Below are positions 1 to 9,280 of a stretch of 64,000 nt of DNA, one piece after another. This stretch comes from Thalassotalea atypica (GTDB lineage Bacteria; Pseudomonadota; Gammaproteobacteria; Enterobacterales; Alteromonadaceae): the NCBI RefSeq assembly GCF_030295975.1, contig NZ_AP027364.1, positions 2,232,001 through 2,296,000 on the forward strand, read 5' to 3'. Positions within the stretch are counted from its first letter, which is position 1. The number at the start of each line of letters is the position of its first letter. The notes below the pieces were generated by a model, which made no database searches, was not told the origin of the DNA, and saw only the letters and a list, made by a program, of their open reading frames with translations. The position numbers were made by a program, and so were the translations under genes.

Positions 1-1698
1 TCGGGCTTTCCTGTTGTAGAAGTAGTTTTCCCTGATGGCACTGCCGGTTTAACACCAGAAGGTGTAATGACCACAGGTACAAGCTTCAGAAACAGTTACA
101 TGAAATCAGAAATCGACCAATTGCAACTAAACGGTACATACATCTTTGATGAAGGTATTGTTGAAAGTATCGATTTTGGTGTTGGTTTCAATAAGGTAGA
201 CAACCGTAACGCATTTGGCCGTGCAGAACGTCCTAACTGGGGTGGTACAGGTTCACCAGATGACATCGACGATGCATTCTTACTTGATAGCATGGATACT
301 ATGGTTGACCGTTTTGACAACCTACCCGGTGATAAATCGAACATGATTAACCAGTTCTGGGCTACAGATTTCAATACCATTGCTGATTTAGTCGGAAGCC
401 TATACGGTGATCCAAACGACCCTACTGCGTGGCCTTGCGGTACAACGATTTGTGCACCAAGTGAGTTTGAAACTGATCGTCGTACTGAAGAAGAATCTGT
501 TAGCGCTTATATTAAAGCAAACATGAGTTTTGAAATTGGCGACCGACCAGCAAACTTAGTCGTTGGCTTACGTTATGAACAAACTGATGTAACGTCAAAA
601 ACGTTATTGCCTGAAATTAATGCTATAGGCTGGGTTTCAACGAATGAGTTCCAAATTGTTCGTGGTGATGCACAGTTCTTTACTGATGAAGGTGATTACG
701 ATTACATTCTACCTAGTGTTGACTTTGACATTGAAGTCACTGATGACATGGTATTCCGTGCGTCATACAGCGAAACTATTACCCGCCCTGGTTACGGTAA
801 CCTAACAGCAGGTTCTAGTTTAGACGAAGTACGTAATGTTGATAACGGACGTGGTTCACGTGGTAACGTTGGTTTAGAGCCATTAGAGTCTCAAAACATT
901 GACTTGTCATTTGAATATTACTACGACGAAGGTAGCTATGCGTCAATTGGCTACTTCCGTAAAGATGTTGATAATGTTATTGGTACACGAGAAGTCACTG
1001 AACAACCTTATGACACAACAAGCCCCGTAGAAGGTGCTCGTTACCAAGAAGCTGTGGCAGCAACAGGTGGTGATCCATCTAATAGTGCTGCGATTCGCGC
1101 TTATCTTGCCGCTAACTACGCAGACGGAGAGTACGTAATTGTAGATCCAGGCGGTGACCCGGTTAAAAACCAAATTTGGGGTCACCCTACGGGCAACGAC
1201 CCATTAAGCGTTTTGTTTAGCCAGCCGTATAACCAAGGCTCAAACAAAGTTGATGGTTTTGAGTTTGCTGTTCAACATTTGTTTAGTGATACCGGCTTCG
1301 GTGCTATCGTCAACTACACGATCGTAGATAGCGACGTTGAGTATGATGATGCTGATCATGGTGATGAAAATACACCATTACTTGGCGTAAGTGATTCATA
1401 CAACATCGTCGGTTTTTATGACAAAGACGGCCTTCAAGTACGTGTTGCCTACAACTGGCGTGATGACTTCTTACAAGGTCTGAATGATGGTCAAGGTTCA
1501 AACCCGGTCTATGTTGAAGATTATGGTCAACTAGATGCAAATATCAGTTATGACTACAACGACAATTTGACCGTGTTTGTTGAAGGGATAAACCTCACTG
1601 ATGAATATACTCGTTCATATGGTCGTCATAAGTTGATGGTTAAAAACATTCAGCAAATGGGCCCTCGATATAACATTGGTCTTCGCTACAAGTTCTAG
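1..1698 (+). CDS. TonB-dependent receptor, C-terminal part (5' end outside window)
   Basis: The reading frame is already open at base 1, so the first ATG at 67 is internal; 565 residues are visible. The sequence is that of an outer-membrane beta-barrel: alternating aromatic strands, acidic loops, and a C-terminal YNIGLRYKF ending in Phe, as expected for Bam-dependent barrels. Phrases such as SLDEVRNVDNGRGSRGN and a late FVEGINLTDEY segment are typical of the large Xanthomonas/Caulobacter-type receptors that import oligosaccharides. The N-terminal signal, TonB box and plug lie upstream of the window. It ends at a strong terminator, and the next gene is a halogenase-like protein, a common neighbour of such receptors. 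The substrate is not visible from sequence; the nearby beta-glucan genes suggest, but do not prove, a glucan. Confidence 0.9.
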   Translation, partial: SGFPVVEVVFPDGTAGLTPEGVMTTGTSFRNSYMKSEIDQLQLNGTYIFDEGIVESIDFGVGFNKVDNRNAFGRAERPNWGGTGSPDDIDDAFLLDSMDTMVDRFDNLPGDKSNMINQFWATDFNTIADLVGSLYGDPNDPTAWPCGTTICAPSEFETDRRTEEESVSAYIKANMSFEIGDRPANLVVGLRYEQTDVTSKTLLPEINAIGWVSTNEFQIVRGDAQFFTDEGDYDYILPSVDFDIEVTDDMVFRASYSETITRPGYGNLTAGSSLDEVRNVDNGRGSRGNVGLEPLESQNIDLSFEYYYDEGSYASIGYFRKDVDNVIGTREVTEQPYDTTSPVEGARYQEAVAATGGDPSNSAAIRAYLAANYADGEYVIVDPGGDPVKNQIWGHPTGNDPLSVLFSQPYNQGSNKVDGFEFAVQHLFSDTGFGAIVNYTIVDSDVEYDDADHGDENTPLLGVSDSYNIVGFYDKDGLQVRVAYNWRDDFLQGLNDGQGSNPVYVEDYGQLDANISYDYNDNLTVFVEGINLTDEYTRSYGRHKLMVKNIQQMGPRYNIGLRYKF

Positions 1699-1709
1699 CG
1701 AGCAAGAAG

Positions 1710-1745
1710 ACAATGGCGGTAAAATTAGCGCCGCCATTGTTTTTA
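1710..1745 (+). terminator. Rho-independent terminator after TonB receptor
   Basis: Ten-base arms ACAATGGCGG and CCGCCATTGT enclose an 11-base loop and are followed by a T-run. The hairpin starts 11 bases after the receptor stop codon, so the halogenase-like gene at 1838 probably has its own promoter. Confidence 0.85.
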
Positions 1746-1837
1746 CTACATAAAGAGCCTTTATTTTTGATTTATAGAGGCACTTTTATTACTCTGAAAT
1801 TATACAAAATTTCGTTTAATCAGGTTGTCGAAGTCGT

Positions 1838-3415
1838 ATGAACAATCCTCTGAAGAAAATCGTCATCCTAGGCGGCGGTACAGCGGGCTGGTTAACAGCG
1901 GGAATAATTGCTGCCGAACATAATGCGCACTTAGCGCAAGGCATAGAAATAACCTTAATCGAATCAAAAAATATCAAAACCATTGGTGTTGGCGAAGGTA
2001 CATGGCCCACCATGCGTGAAACACTTAGTACAATTGGTATCAGTGAAAAAGAATTTATCAGCTGTTGTAATGCGTCATTTAAACAGGGATCGCAATTTGT
2101 TGGTTGGAATACCGGTGAGGTCCATGACAGTTACTACCACCCTTTTATTGCCCCACATGGGTTTGGCGCCAGCAATCAAGTAGATTATTGGCACGCAAAG
2201 CACCAAACCACCCCCTTTGCTCATGCACTAAGCTTTCAACCACATTTGTGCGATAGAGGCAAGGCTCCAAAACAAATTCAAACACCTGAATTCGCCGCCG
2301 TAGCGAACTATGGCTACCACTTAGATGCGGGAAAATTTGCAGCGCTGTTAACAAAACATTGCACGACTAAGTTAGGCGTTAAACACATATTGGATGACGT
2401 TCAATCAATCGTTGGTGATAAAAGTGAGAAAATAGAAGCGCTGATAACAAAAGAACATGGGAAAGTGGGTGCTGATTTATTTATCGATTGCTCTGGCATG
2501 AATGGCCTTCTCATCAATAAGCACTACCATATACCATTAATTAAACAAAAGAATATCCTATTTAATGATTGTGCATTAGCAGTACAAGTGCCCTACTTTG
2601 ATGGTGAGCAAGAAAATCCACAGGCTAAAATTGCTAGCCATACTATCTCAACCGCCCATGACGCTGGCTGGTTTTGGGACATCGGCTTGCCAGCACGACG
2701 AGGCATTGGCTGTGTATACTCTAGCGAGCACATGAATGAAGAAGCAGCAGCGAAAGCATTGCATCAGCATCTTTCATCTTTCATGCCAACAAAGCACATT
2801 GATACATTATCAATTAAGTCGCTCAAATTTACGCCCGGTTATCGCGAAACTCTTTGGCATAAGAACTGTGTAGCCGTAGGTATGGCCGCAGGATTTATCG
2901 AGCCGCTCGAAGCATCAGCCATTGCCCTTGTTGAATTAGCTGCAAAAATGATCGCCAAAGAGCTACCAACAGATACTGCAATCATGGCCACTACAGCTAA
3001 ACGATTTAATGACCGTTTTAGTTATCGTTGGCAACGTGTTATCGAGTTTCTCAAATTACATTATGTTTTAAGTCAGCGAACAAGCGATTACTGGCAAGAT
3101 AACAGAGCCGCATCTTCTATCCCATCAAGACTGCAAGAGCTGCTAGAGTTATGGGCTTATCAACCTCCAAGTTACAATGACTTTACCCAAATAGAAGAAG
3201 TTTTCCCAGCAGCCAGTTACCAATACATACTTTATGGCATGGGCTTTCATACGCAAGCAAGAGTTACACAGTCGCGCTTAAACAATGAATTACTTAGCGA
3301 AAAACATTTCAAAGAAAATCAATCACTAACACAAAAATACTTGGCTGGTTTACCCACCAATCGAGAGCTGATCAACTACCTTGTTTCACAATTTAAACAA
3401 CAAAAAGCAAGTTAG
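1838..3415 (+). CDS. FAD-dependent tryptophan halogenase-like protein (first copy)
   Basis: A 525-residue protein of the flavin-dependent tryptophan halogenase family, which uses FADH2, chloride or bromide and oxygen to halogenate aromatic carbons. The FAD-binding GGGTAGW lies at residues 12-18. The lysine that carries the active halogen species in PrnA corresponds to K82 (SFKQGSQF), and the catalytic-glutamate region GFIEPLE is at 352-358. The usual WxWxIP signature is altered to WFWDIGLP (278-285), with one extra residue between I and P, so true halogenase chemistry is uncertain. It is the first gene of a same-strand set with SapC-, cupin- and a second halogenase-like protein, behind a TonB receptor. 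Such sets are widespread in polysaccharide-degrading Proteobacteria, and their real substrate is not known to me. Confidence 0.85.
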   Translation: MNNPLKKIVILGGGTAGWLTAGIIAAEHNAHLAQGIEITLIESKNIKTIGVGEGTWPTMRETLSTIGISEKEFISCCNASFKQGSQFVGWNTGEVHDSYYHPFIAPHGFGASNQVDYWHAKHQTTPFAHALSFQPHLCDRGKAPKQIQTPEFAAVANYGYHLDAGKFAALLTKHCTTKLGVKHILDDVQSIVGDKSEKIEALITKEHGKVGADLFIDCSGMNGLLINKHYHIPLIKQKNILFNDCALAVQVPYFDGEQENPQAKIASHTISTAHDAGWFWDIGLPARRGIGCVYSSEHMNEEAAAKALHQHLSSFMPTKHIDTLSIKSLKFTPGYRETLWHKNCVAVGMAAGFIEPLEASAIALVELAAKMIAKELPTDTAIMATTAKRFNDRFSYRWQRVIEFLKLHYVLSQRTSDYWQDNRAASSIPSRLQELLELWAYQPPSYNDFTQIEEVFPAASYQYILYGMGFHTQARVTQSRLNNELLSEKHFKENQSLTQKYLAGLPTNRELINYLVSQFKQQKAS

Positions 3416-3451
3416 CATATGATCTTATCAAAACCATTTTAAGGGGGCTGT

Positions 3452-4177
3452 ATGGCTAGACACGAATTACTAAACAACATCGAACATAAAGAATTAAAAA
3501 TCAACACGGAAAAATCGGCTGTTTTAGGAAACAACACAACTTACACTTTGGTCTACCCGTTTGAGTTCAAACATGTTCAAGCGGACTACCCAATCTTTTT
3601 TCTTAAAGATAAATCATCAGATTCCTTCAATGCTATTGCCCTTTTTGGCTTTGAGCAAAGCGAGAATTTGTTTTTAACAGATGAAGGCTGGCAGGCAAGT
3701 TATATCCCAATGATGATTGAACGTGAACCGTTTCTCATCGGTTATCAAAAAAACGATGAAGCAAGTGAAGTACAACCCGTCATTCACATAGATATGGAAA
3801 GCCCACGAGTTGGAACGGAATCTGGTACATCGGTATTTTTAGAACATGGTGGCAACAGCGATTACATTAATCGAATCAGCACTATTTTAAAAACCATCCA
3901 TGACAGCAAGGCGTCAACCGAGTTATTCATTAAGCGCGTTACTGAACTTGAACTTATCGAGCCGTTAAATTTAGATATTAAACTCAACGACGGCACCAAT
4001 AACCGCCTTAGCGGTTTTTATACCATCAATGAAGACAAACTCACGAGTTTAAACGGACAACAGTTAGAAGAGCTTAATAAATCAGGACTGTTGCACCTTA
4101 TTTATATGGTGATAGCTTCACATGCTAATTTAACGTCATTAATCCAAAAGAAAGACAAACTAGCTCAGTTGAATTGA
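3452..4177 (+). CDS. SapC family protein
   Basis: 241 residues, recognised as the SapC family by its opening pattern (HELLNNIEHKELKI, then TLVYPFEFKHVQADYPIFF) and the central segment ending in REPFLIGY. SapC was first named in Campylobacter S-layer work, but the biochemical role of the family is unsettled. No signal peptide or membrane helix is visible. A good Shine-Dalgarno (AAGGGGG) sits 8 bases before the ATG. It lies 36 bases after the first halogenase-like gene and 19 before the cupin-like gene, so all are probably cotranscribed. In TonB-receptor loci of this type SapC almost always travels with the halogenase-like genes, which suggests a shared but undefined role. Confidence 0.8.
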   Translation: MARHELLNNIEHKELKINTEKSAVLGNNTTYTLVYPFEFKHVQADYPIFFLKDKSSDSFNAIALFGFEQSENLFLTDEGWQASYIPMMIEREPFLIGYQKNDEASEVQPVIHIDMESPRVGTESGTSVFLEHGGNSDYINRISTILKTIHDSKASTELFIKRVTELELIEPLNLDIKLNDGTNNRLSGFYTINEDKLTSLNGQQLEELNKSGLLHLIYMVIASHANLTSLIQKKDKLAQLN

Positions 4178-4196
4178 GTTGGTAAATAGATAGATC

Positions 4197-5216
4197 ATGT
4201 TAAAACAGCTTCCAGCAGTAAAAGAAGTTAATGATGTTTCACCCGATTCATTAGCTGAGTTCCTGAGTACTGGCATCGAGCAACCAGTTTTATTCAAAGG
4301 GCTCATTAACGATTGGCCCGCAGTAAAGGCTGGTAAAGCATCTCCTAAGTCCTCAATCCAATATTTGGCGGAGCGTAGCGAGCCAATGCAAGTTGGTGTC
4401 GGGCAAATACCAAAGCAGGCTGCAGGACGCCTATTTTATAATGAACGGTTTGACGGTTTTAATTTTGAGCGCCGTAGCGAAGAGTTCTCAACATTTTTGG
4501 AAACAATGAACACGGTAATAACTCAAAAAAATGGTGACGGACACTATATGGGTTCAACTTCGGTTGACAGACTAATGCCCAAATTTCGTCTGATTAATGA
4601 TATCGGTGCATTAGCATCTAAATCCCCCTTAGTTAGTATTTGGATCAGCAATCAAACACAAGTTGCAACGCATCAGGATTTACCAGATAACCTTGCGTGT
4701 GGTATCGCGGGTAGACGGCGCTTTACTCTATTTCCTCCATCGCAAATCGACAATTTATACATAGGGCCTATAGATCTTACGCCAGCAGGACAACCGATCA
4801 GCTTAGTTAATTTGAATGCTCCAGATTTTGACGTGTTTCCAAAATTTAAAACTGCACTTGAACATGCTCAAGTGGCCGAGTTAGCCGCCGGTGACGCGTT
4901 ATTTTTACCAAGCCTATGGTGGCATAATGTTGAAAGTCTTGAATCATTTAATGTATTGATTAACTACTGGTGGCAGGAAAGCAATAAGGCAACTGGAGCA
5001 CCAATAGATGCACTAACGCACGCCATCATGAACATTGGTTCGCTCTCTGCTCAGCAAAAACAGGCAATGAAGCATCTTTTTGATTTTTACGTGTTCAATG
5101 AAGACGAAACCGCACTTGATCATATCCCGAAAGAGGCTTTGGGTATCTTAGATAAAAAATCTGAAATATCAGTCCGAAAAATCAGAGCCATGTTATTAAA
5201 TAAACTCAATCGCTAA
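4197..5216 (+). CDS. Cupin-like / JmjC-fold domain protein
   Basis: 339 residues with the features of the JmjC/cupin_8 group of Fe(II)/2-oxoglutarate oxygenases. An HQD motif near residues 159-161 is followed by DNLACGIAGRRRFTLFPP, and GDALFLPSLWWH near 232-243 supplies the second histidine. HxD plus a distal His is the metal-binding triad of the fold. Whether it hydroxylates anything is unknown; it could act on a protein, peptide or small molecule. It is cytoplasmic by sequence (no signal peptide). It sits between SapC and the second halogenase-like gene on the same strand with gaps of 19 and 26 bases, consistent with one operon. Confidence 0.8.
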   Translation: MLKQLPAVKEVNDVSPDSLAEFLSTGIEQPVLFKGLINDWPAVKAGKASPKSSIQYLAERSEPMQVGVGQIPKQAAGRLFYNERFDGFNFERRSEEFSTFLETMNTVITQKNGDGHYMGSTSVDRLMPKFRLINDIGALASKSPLVSIWISNQTQVATHQDLPDNLACGIAGRRRFTLFPPSQIDNLYIGPIDLTPAGQPISLVNLNAPDFDVFPKFKTALEHAQVAELAAGDALFLPSLWWHNVESLESFNVLINYWWQESNKATGAPIDALTHAIMNIGSLSAQQKQAMKHLFDFYVFNEDETALDHIPKEALGILDKKSEISVRKIRAMLLNKLNR

Positions 5217-5242
5217 CTAGCGTAACAGATACGAAGGTTACT

Positions 5243-6721
5243 ATGAAAAATACACAAGTTAAAAAAGTCGTGATTGCTGGTGGCGGCACTGCTGGTTGGA
5301 TGGCGGCAGCAGCGATCGCCAAGACCATCGGTAAACACTTAGATATCGTCTTAGTTGAATCGGATGAAATTGGCACTGTAGGTGTTGGTGAAGCCACGAT
5401 TCCGACGCTGCAGTACTTTCATCAACTACTCAAGATAAACGAAGCAGAGTTTTTAAAAGAGACTCACGGGACTTTTAAGTTAGGGATTAATTTTGAACAT
5501 TGGCGCAATATTGATGAACATTACCTGCATGCCTTTGGCGTGACTGGCAATGATTGCTGGGCCGCAGGTTTTCAGCATTTTTGGTTAAAAGGTCGAGAGA
5601 AGGGTTTTGCTGGTGATTTTGGTGACTACTGTTTAGAGCGAGAAGCTGCGATCAATAACAAATTCGCTCAACTGCCAAACAATGGATTGAATTACGCTTA
5701 CCATATGGACGCGACTCGTTATGGTCAATTTCTCCGCAAAATAGCAGAACAACAGGGCACTAAACGTGTAGAAGGTAAAATAGACCAGGTCGTCAAAGAC
5801 GATAAAACAGGTTTCATACAAACACTTGTTTTGACTAATGGTGAACACATCAGTGGGGATTTGTTTCTCGACTGTACCGGCCAACGCGCACTGTTAATTG
5901 AAGAAGCCTTACATACAGGTTATGAAGACTGGTCACATTGGCTACCATCTGATTCTGCGATTGCTGTACAAACCACATCAACCGAAGCCCCTAAGGCTTA
6001 CACTCGTTCTATTGCACATCCATTTGGTTGGCAATGGCGCATACCGCTACAAAACAGAGTCGGCAATGGCATCGTTTACTGCAGTAAATATGTCAGTGAT
6101 GAAGACGCAAAATCGGCACTGCTTGGTAACATTGAGGGTGATAAACTTACTGAGCCTCGCGTAATCAAATTTAAAACAGGCATGCGCCGAAAACATTGGA
6201 ATAAAAACTGTATTGCCATTGGCCTTTCTAGTGGTTTCCTTGAGCCATTAGAGTCAACCAGCATTCATTTAATACAACAGACTGTTGTTCGCTTGTTGCG
6301 CATGTTTCCCCAAAACGGCATCAGTGAAAACGATATCGACGAGTTTAACGAACAAAACCGTTTCGAATGGGAAACCGCGCGCGACTTTATCATCCTTCAT
6401 TATAAAGTACATAACAGAGATGACTCTCCGTTTTGGCATCATTGTCGTCAAATGGAAATACCCGAGAAGCTTGCTCACCGTATTCAGCTCTTCAAGGAAA
6501 CGGGACGAGTATTTAGAAAGAACAACGAACTATTCGATGACTCATGGATGCAGGTGATGATTGGCCAAGGGTTAATTCCAGAAAGCTATCACCCTATTGT
6601 TGATAACATGAGCGATGAAGAGCTCAAACGCTTCTTAGCGCATATAAAATCAAACGTGAGTGGCGTGGTAAACCAATTACCACCCCACCAAGCATTTATT
6701 GAACAGTTTTGTCCAACATAA
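5243..6721 (+). CDS. FAD-dependent tryptophan halogenase-like protein (second copy)
   Basis: 492 residues of the flavin-dependent halogenase family with all hallmarks intact: GGGTAGW (13-19), the catalytic lysine K79 in THGTFKLGI (the same number as in PrnA), WQWRIP (263-268) matching the canonical WxWxIP, and E334 in GFLEPLES. Family knowledge says such proteins halogenate indole-type aromatics in the cytoplasm with reduced FAD supplied by a separate reductase; no reductase gene is adjacent. It differs from the first copy in exactly the WxWxIP region, so the two may have different chemistry. A Shine-Dalgarno AAGG precedes the ATG. The physiological substrate in TonB-receptor loci is not established. 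Confidence 0.88.
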   Translation: MKNTQVKKVVIAGGGTAGWMAAAAIAKTIGKHLDIVLVESDEIGTVGVGEATIPTLQYFHQLLKINEAEFLKETHGTFKLGINFEHWRNIDEHYLHAFGVTGNDCWAAGFQHFWLKGREKGFAGDFGDYCLEREAAINNKFAQLPNNGLNYAYHMDATRYGQFLRKIAEQQGTKRVEGKIDQVVKDDKTGFIQTLVLTNGEHISGDLFLDCTGQRALLIEEALHTGYEDWSHWLPSDSAIAVQTTSTEAPKAYTRSIAHPFGWQWRIPLQNRVGNGIVYCSKYVSDEDAKSALLGNIEGDKLTEPRVIKFKTGMRRKHWNKNCIAIGLSSGFLEPLESTSIHLIQQTVVRLLRMFPQNGISENDIDEFNEQNRFEWETARDFIILHYKVHNRDDSPFWHHCRQMEIPEKLAHRIQLFKETGRVFRKNNELFDDSWMQVMIGQGLIPESYHPIVDNMSDEELKRFLAHIKSNVSGVVNQLPPHQAFIEQFCPT

Positions 6722-6746
6722 TTCTAACGTAAACTTGATAAGTAAA

Positions 6747-7628
6747 ATGTCAAAAACACACTCTTTGTTGCTCACTTTTTGCTTATCTTCCACGTGCGGA
6801 TTTGCCAACTCCGGAAATGTAAACACGCCTTATTTTACGTGGCCGAATAAGGCCAAAATTGCCGTCAGCCTATCCTACGATGACGCATTAGATTCTCATC
6901 TTGATAACGCCATTCCATCATTGAATCACTTTCAATTACATGGCTCATTTTATTTAACCATGAACGCAAACAGCATTTATTCTCGGCTTAAGGAATGGCA
7001 ACAGGCCGCTATTGATGGTCACGAACTTGGTAATCATACACTCTACCATTATTGCAGTAGCTCAGGTACAGATAGAGGATGGGTCAAGCCACACCAGAAT
7101 TTAAATAATATTTCGATGGAAGCACTAATAGATGATATCAAGTTAACCAATAGTTTTCTTTATGCCATCGATGGGCAAACACTTCGCACCTATACTGCGC
7201 CCTGTGCTGATGAATTTGTCGATAGTAGATCTTATTACCCACTTGTTGAGCACCTGTTTGTCGGCATGAAAACCCACGTCTTAAAAACACCAATTGATAA
7301 ACACACAGACGTGACATCGTTCTCGCCATTACGAGGTATTGTATGGGTACCTAACGCTATTACAGGAGAACAACTGATTGCCCATGTTCAGAAAATCAAG
7401 ACTATAGCTCTTGATAACGATCAGCCTGTCGTTGCCAACATTACTTTCCACGGTATTGGTGGAGATCATCTGTCGGTATCGAAGCATGCCCATAATCAAT
7501 TGTTAAGGTACTTAGCTAATCACTCGGAACATTACTGGGTTGATACTTATCGCAATATCAGCATTTATATGAATCAATACAATCAACGTATTACCCGTCA
7601 ACAATCTGTCCAATCTCAGATAAACTAA
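6747..7628 (+). CDS. Secreted polysaccharide deacetylase (NodB domain)
   Basis: 293 residues from the ATG at 6747. I prefer this start because it places a Sec signal peptide (MSKTHSLLLTFCLSS, cleavage after GFA) at the very N-terminus and avoids overlap with the preceding gene; a longer frame begins at 6699. The NodB-type carbohydrate esterase (CE4) signatures are present: the Asp pair in YDDALDS (45-46) and the metal-binding GNHTLYH (H97, H101). CE4 enzymes use a divalent metal to remove N- or O-acetyl groups from chitin, peptidoglycan, xylan and related glycans; the substrate here is not visible. It lies 25 bases after the second halogenase-like gene and may be the last gene of that operon. 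Confidence 0.8.
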   Translation: MSKTHSLLLTFCLSSTCGFANSGNVNTPYFTWPNKAKIAVSLSYDDALDSHLDNAIPSLNHFQLHGSFYLTMNANSIYSRLKEWQQAAIDGHELGNHTLYHYCSSSGTDRGWVKPHQNLNNISMEALIDDIKLTNSFLYAIDGQTLRTYTAPCADEFVDSRSYYPLVEHLFVGMKTHVLKTPIDKHTDVTSFSPLRGIVWVPNAITGEQLIAHVQKIKTIALDNDQPVVANITFHGIGGDHLSVSKHAHNQLLRYLANHSEHYWVDTYRNISIYMNQYNQRITRQQSVQSQIN

Positions 7629-7913
7629 GCCTTTCCATCAATGTCCTACTCGCAGATGACCTTACCTAAAAAAAACGTAGATGTATTACTACGTAATAAT
7701 AACAGTTGAGTTACTTAGGTTTTCTACTAATCTAATAGAAGATTCACTTGCAATAATATCGTAAAAAGTGAACCTTGCAGTACCTTTAACCACATAATAA
7801 ACCGTGTGTATTTGAGCAACAGTACAACATTAGAGTTAACTTATATTTATCAACTATGCTTCTGTTTTCATGAGATTGTTCGAAACATACAAACCAAGGA
7901 AAGGGATATTGTT

Positions 7914-9275
7914 ATGCACGCTTATAAACAAATGTTTTTGCCAATATTGCTAGTCGCGATTATTGGGTGTAGCGAACCAAACAAAAATAGCGCAGATACA
8001 AACTCAACGCTGGCAGAAAAAGAAACACAGGTATTGCCTAAAGAACCAGTTAACATCGAAGAAACGCAAGCTATTGTCTTGCTAAGCGGCCTACCTACCC
8101 TCGATACAACAGACAGCATCGCCATCATCGAACTTGATCCAGCATCCGAAAAATTTGGTGATATTCTATACGATTACCCTTTACCTAAACTCGACGCCCC
8201 TATGCACCACTTGTACTACAGTCCAAATGGCAGATTATACGCAACAGGGCTTGGTACAGAATGCAGTTTAGCTGAAATTGGATTAGTCAGAAACGCCAGT
8301 GCAGCGCCAATCATTAGCAGTTTTGATTGCCTTGATACCAAAGGGCAAAATGTCGGTGAAGATATCATGTGGCATAGTGTAAACGGTGAGTTATATATGT
8401 TTGTCACCTTTATGGGCGGCACCGATTTGTCACATATTGATGCTGGCTCTGTTGGTGTTTTTAACGCTCAAACCAATGAAGTAGTGAAGATCATCGAAGC
8501 AAGGAAATCTCAAGTCGCTGAAGGAGCTCCGTATATAATGTATCCACACGGCATCTCTGCATACGGTGACAGAATGGTAGTCGCCTCTACTATTCACCCC
8601 ACCATTGCGACAGAAGTCGGCAATACCGTGACGATTATTAATTTAAATACTTTTGAGCCGATTGAAACAATAGTTATTCAAGATGCTACGCCTGTTGGCT
8701 TTCCATCATCTCCCGTTGAAGTGTTATTTGTCAGACCTAGCATAGTAGAAAACGTCCCCCCTGCCATTTTGGTTAACACCATGTTTGGTTTTGAAACTTG
8801 GAAAATACCCTACAATGAACAAGATAAAACCTTCGGAGAGCCTATAAAACTCTATGACGGCGCAACCGAAGGCACTGCTGTACCTTTAGAGTTTTATGGT
8901 AACGAAAAAGAGCTATTTATTAGTCATGGGATTCCTGGAGTCGTAAAACGCTATGACTTAAATCAGCTACCAGATTTGGTTTCATCAGGGGAAGATATTA
9001 AGGCTGAAAGCGGCGCGCATCACATGATTTTTTATAAAAACTCCGCTGGACGTCAACTCATTGCCGTGCAAAATAACCTGTTAAATTTAGGAGATGCGGC
9101 AGATAACGATCCAACTGACACAGATTTTATCGCGAAGCTGAATCATCATTCAGTGACGGTACACGACTTAAACACTGGTGAACGTTTAGGCGAAATCAAC
9201 TTTAAAGAACGATATAAAAAAGGCATTGATAATATTGAGGCATTATTTGGCTCAGGGTTTACACATCACCATTAG
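7914..9275 (+). CDS. Putative lipoprotein, beta-propeller-like, in MbnH/MbnP unit
   Basis: 453 residues from the ATG at 7914. It has a good purine-rich Shine-Dalgarno and gives a clean lipoprotein signal (FLPILLVAIIGC, lipidated Cys19); an upstream in-frame start at 7806 would bury this. The mature protein is rich in short beta-strand segments with repeated turns (YSPNGRLYATG, SHGIPGVVKRYDL, TVHDLNTGERLGEI), as in YVTN/SMP-30-like propellers. I do not recognise a specific family. The stop lies five bases before the di-heme enzyme gene, so it is almost certainly cotranscribed with it and with the MbnP-like gene, and may be a partner or scaffold at the membrane. No catalytic motif is evident. 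Confidence 0.65.
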   Translation: MHAYKQMFLPILLVAIIGCSEPNKNSADTNSTLAEKETQVLPKEPVNIEETQAIVLLSGLPTLDTTDSIAIIELDPASEKFGDILYDYPLPKLDAPMHHLYYSPNGRLYATGLGTECSLAEIGLVRNASAAPIISSFDCLDTKGQNVGEDIMWHSVNGELYMFVTFMGGTDLSHIDAGSVGVFNAQTNEVVKIIEARKSQVAEGAPYIMYPHGISAYGDRMVVASTIHPTIATEVGNTVTIINLNTFEPIETIVIQDATPVGFPSSPVEVLFVRPSIVENVPPAILVNTMFGFETWKIPYNEQDKTFGEPIKLYDGATEGTAVPLEFYGNEKELFISHGIPGVVKRYDLNQLPDLVSSGEDIKAESGAHHMIFYKNSAGRQLIAVQNNLLNLGDAADNDPTDTDFIAKLNHHSVTVHDLNTGERLGEINFKERYKKGIDNIEALFGSGFTHHH

Positions 9276-9280
9276 CTAAA

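Noticed and set aside
7675-7694. Hairpin ACGTAG/CTACGT before the lipoprotein gene
   Set aside because: The stem is six bases, the T-run is only on the minus strand, and no minus-strand gene ends there.
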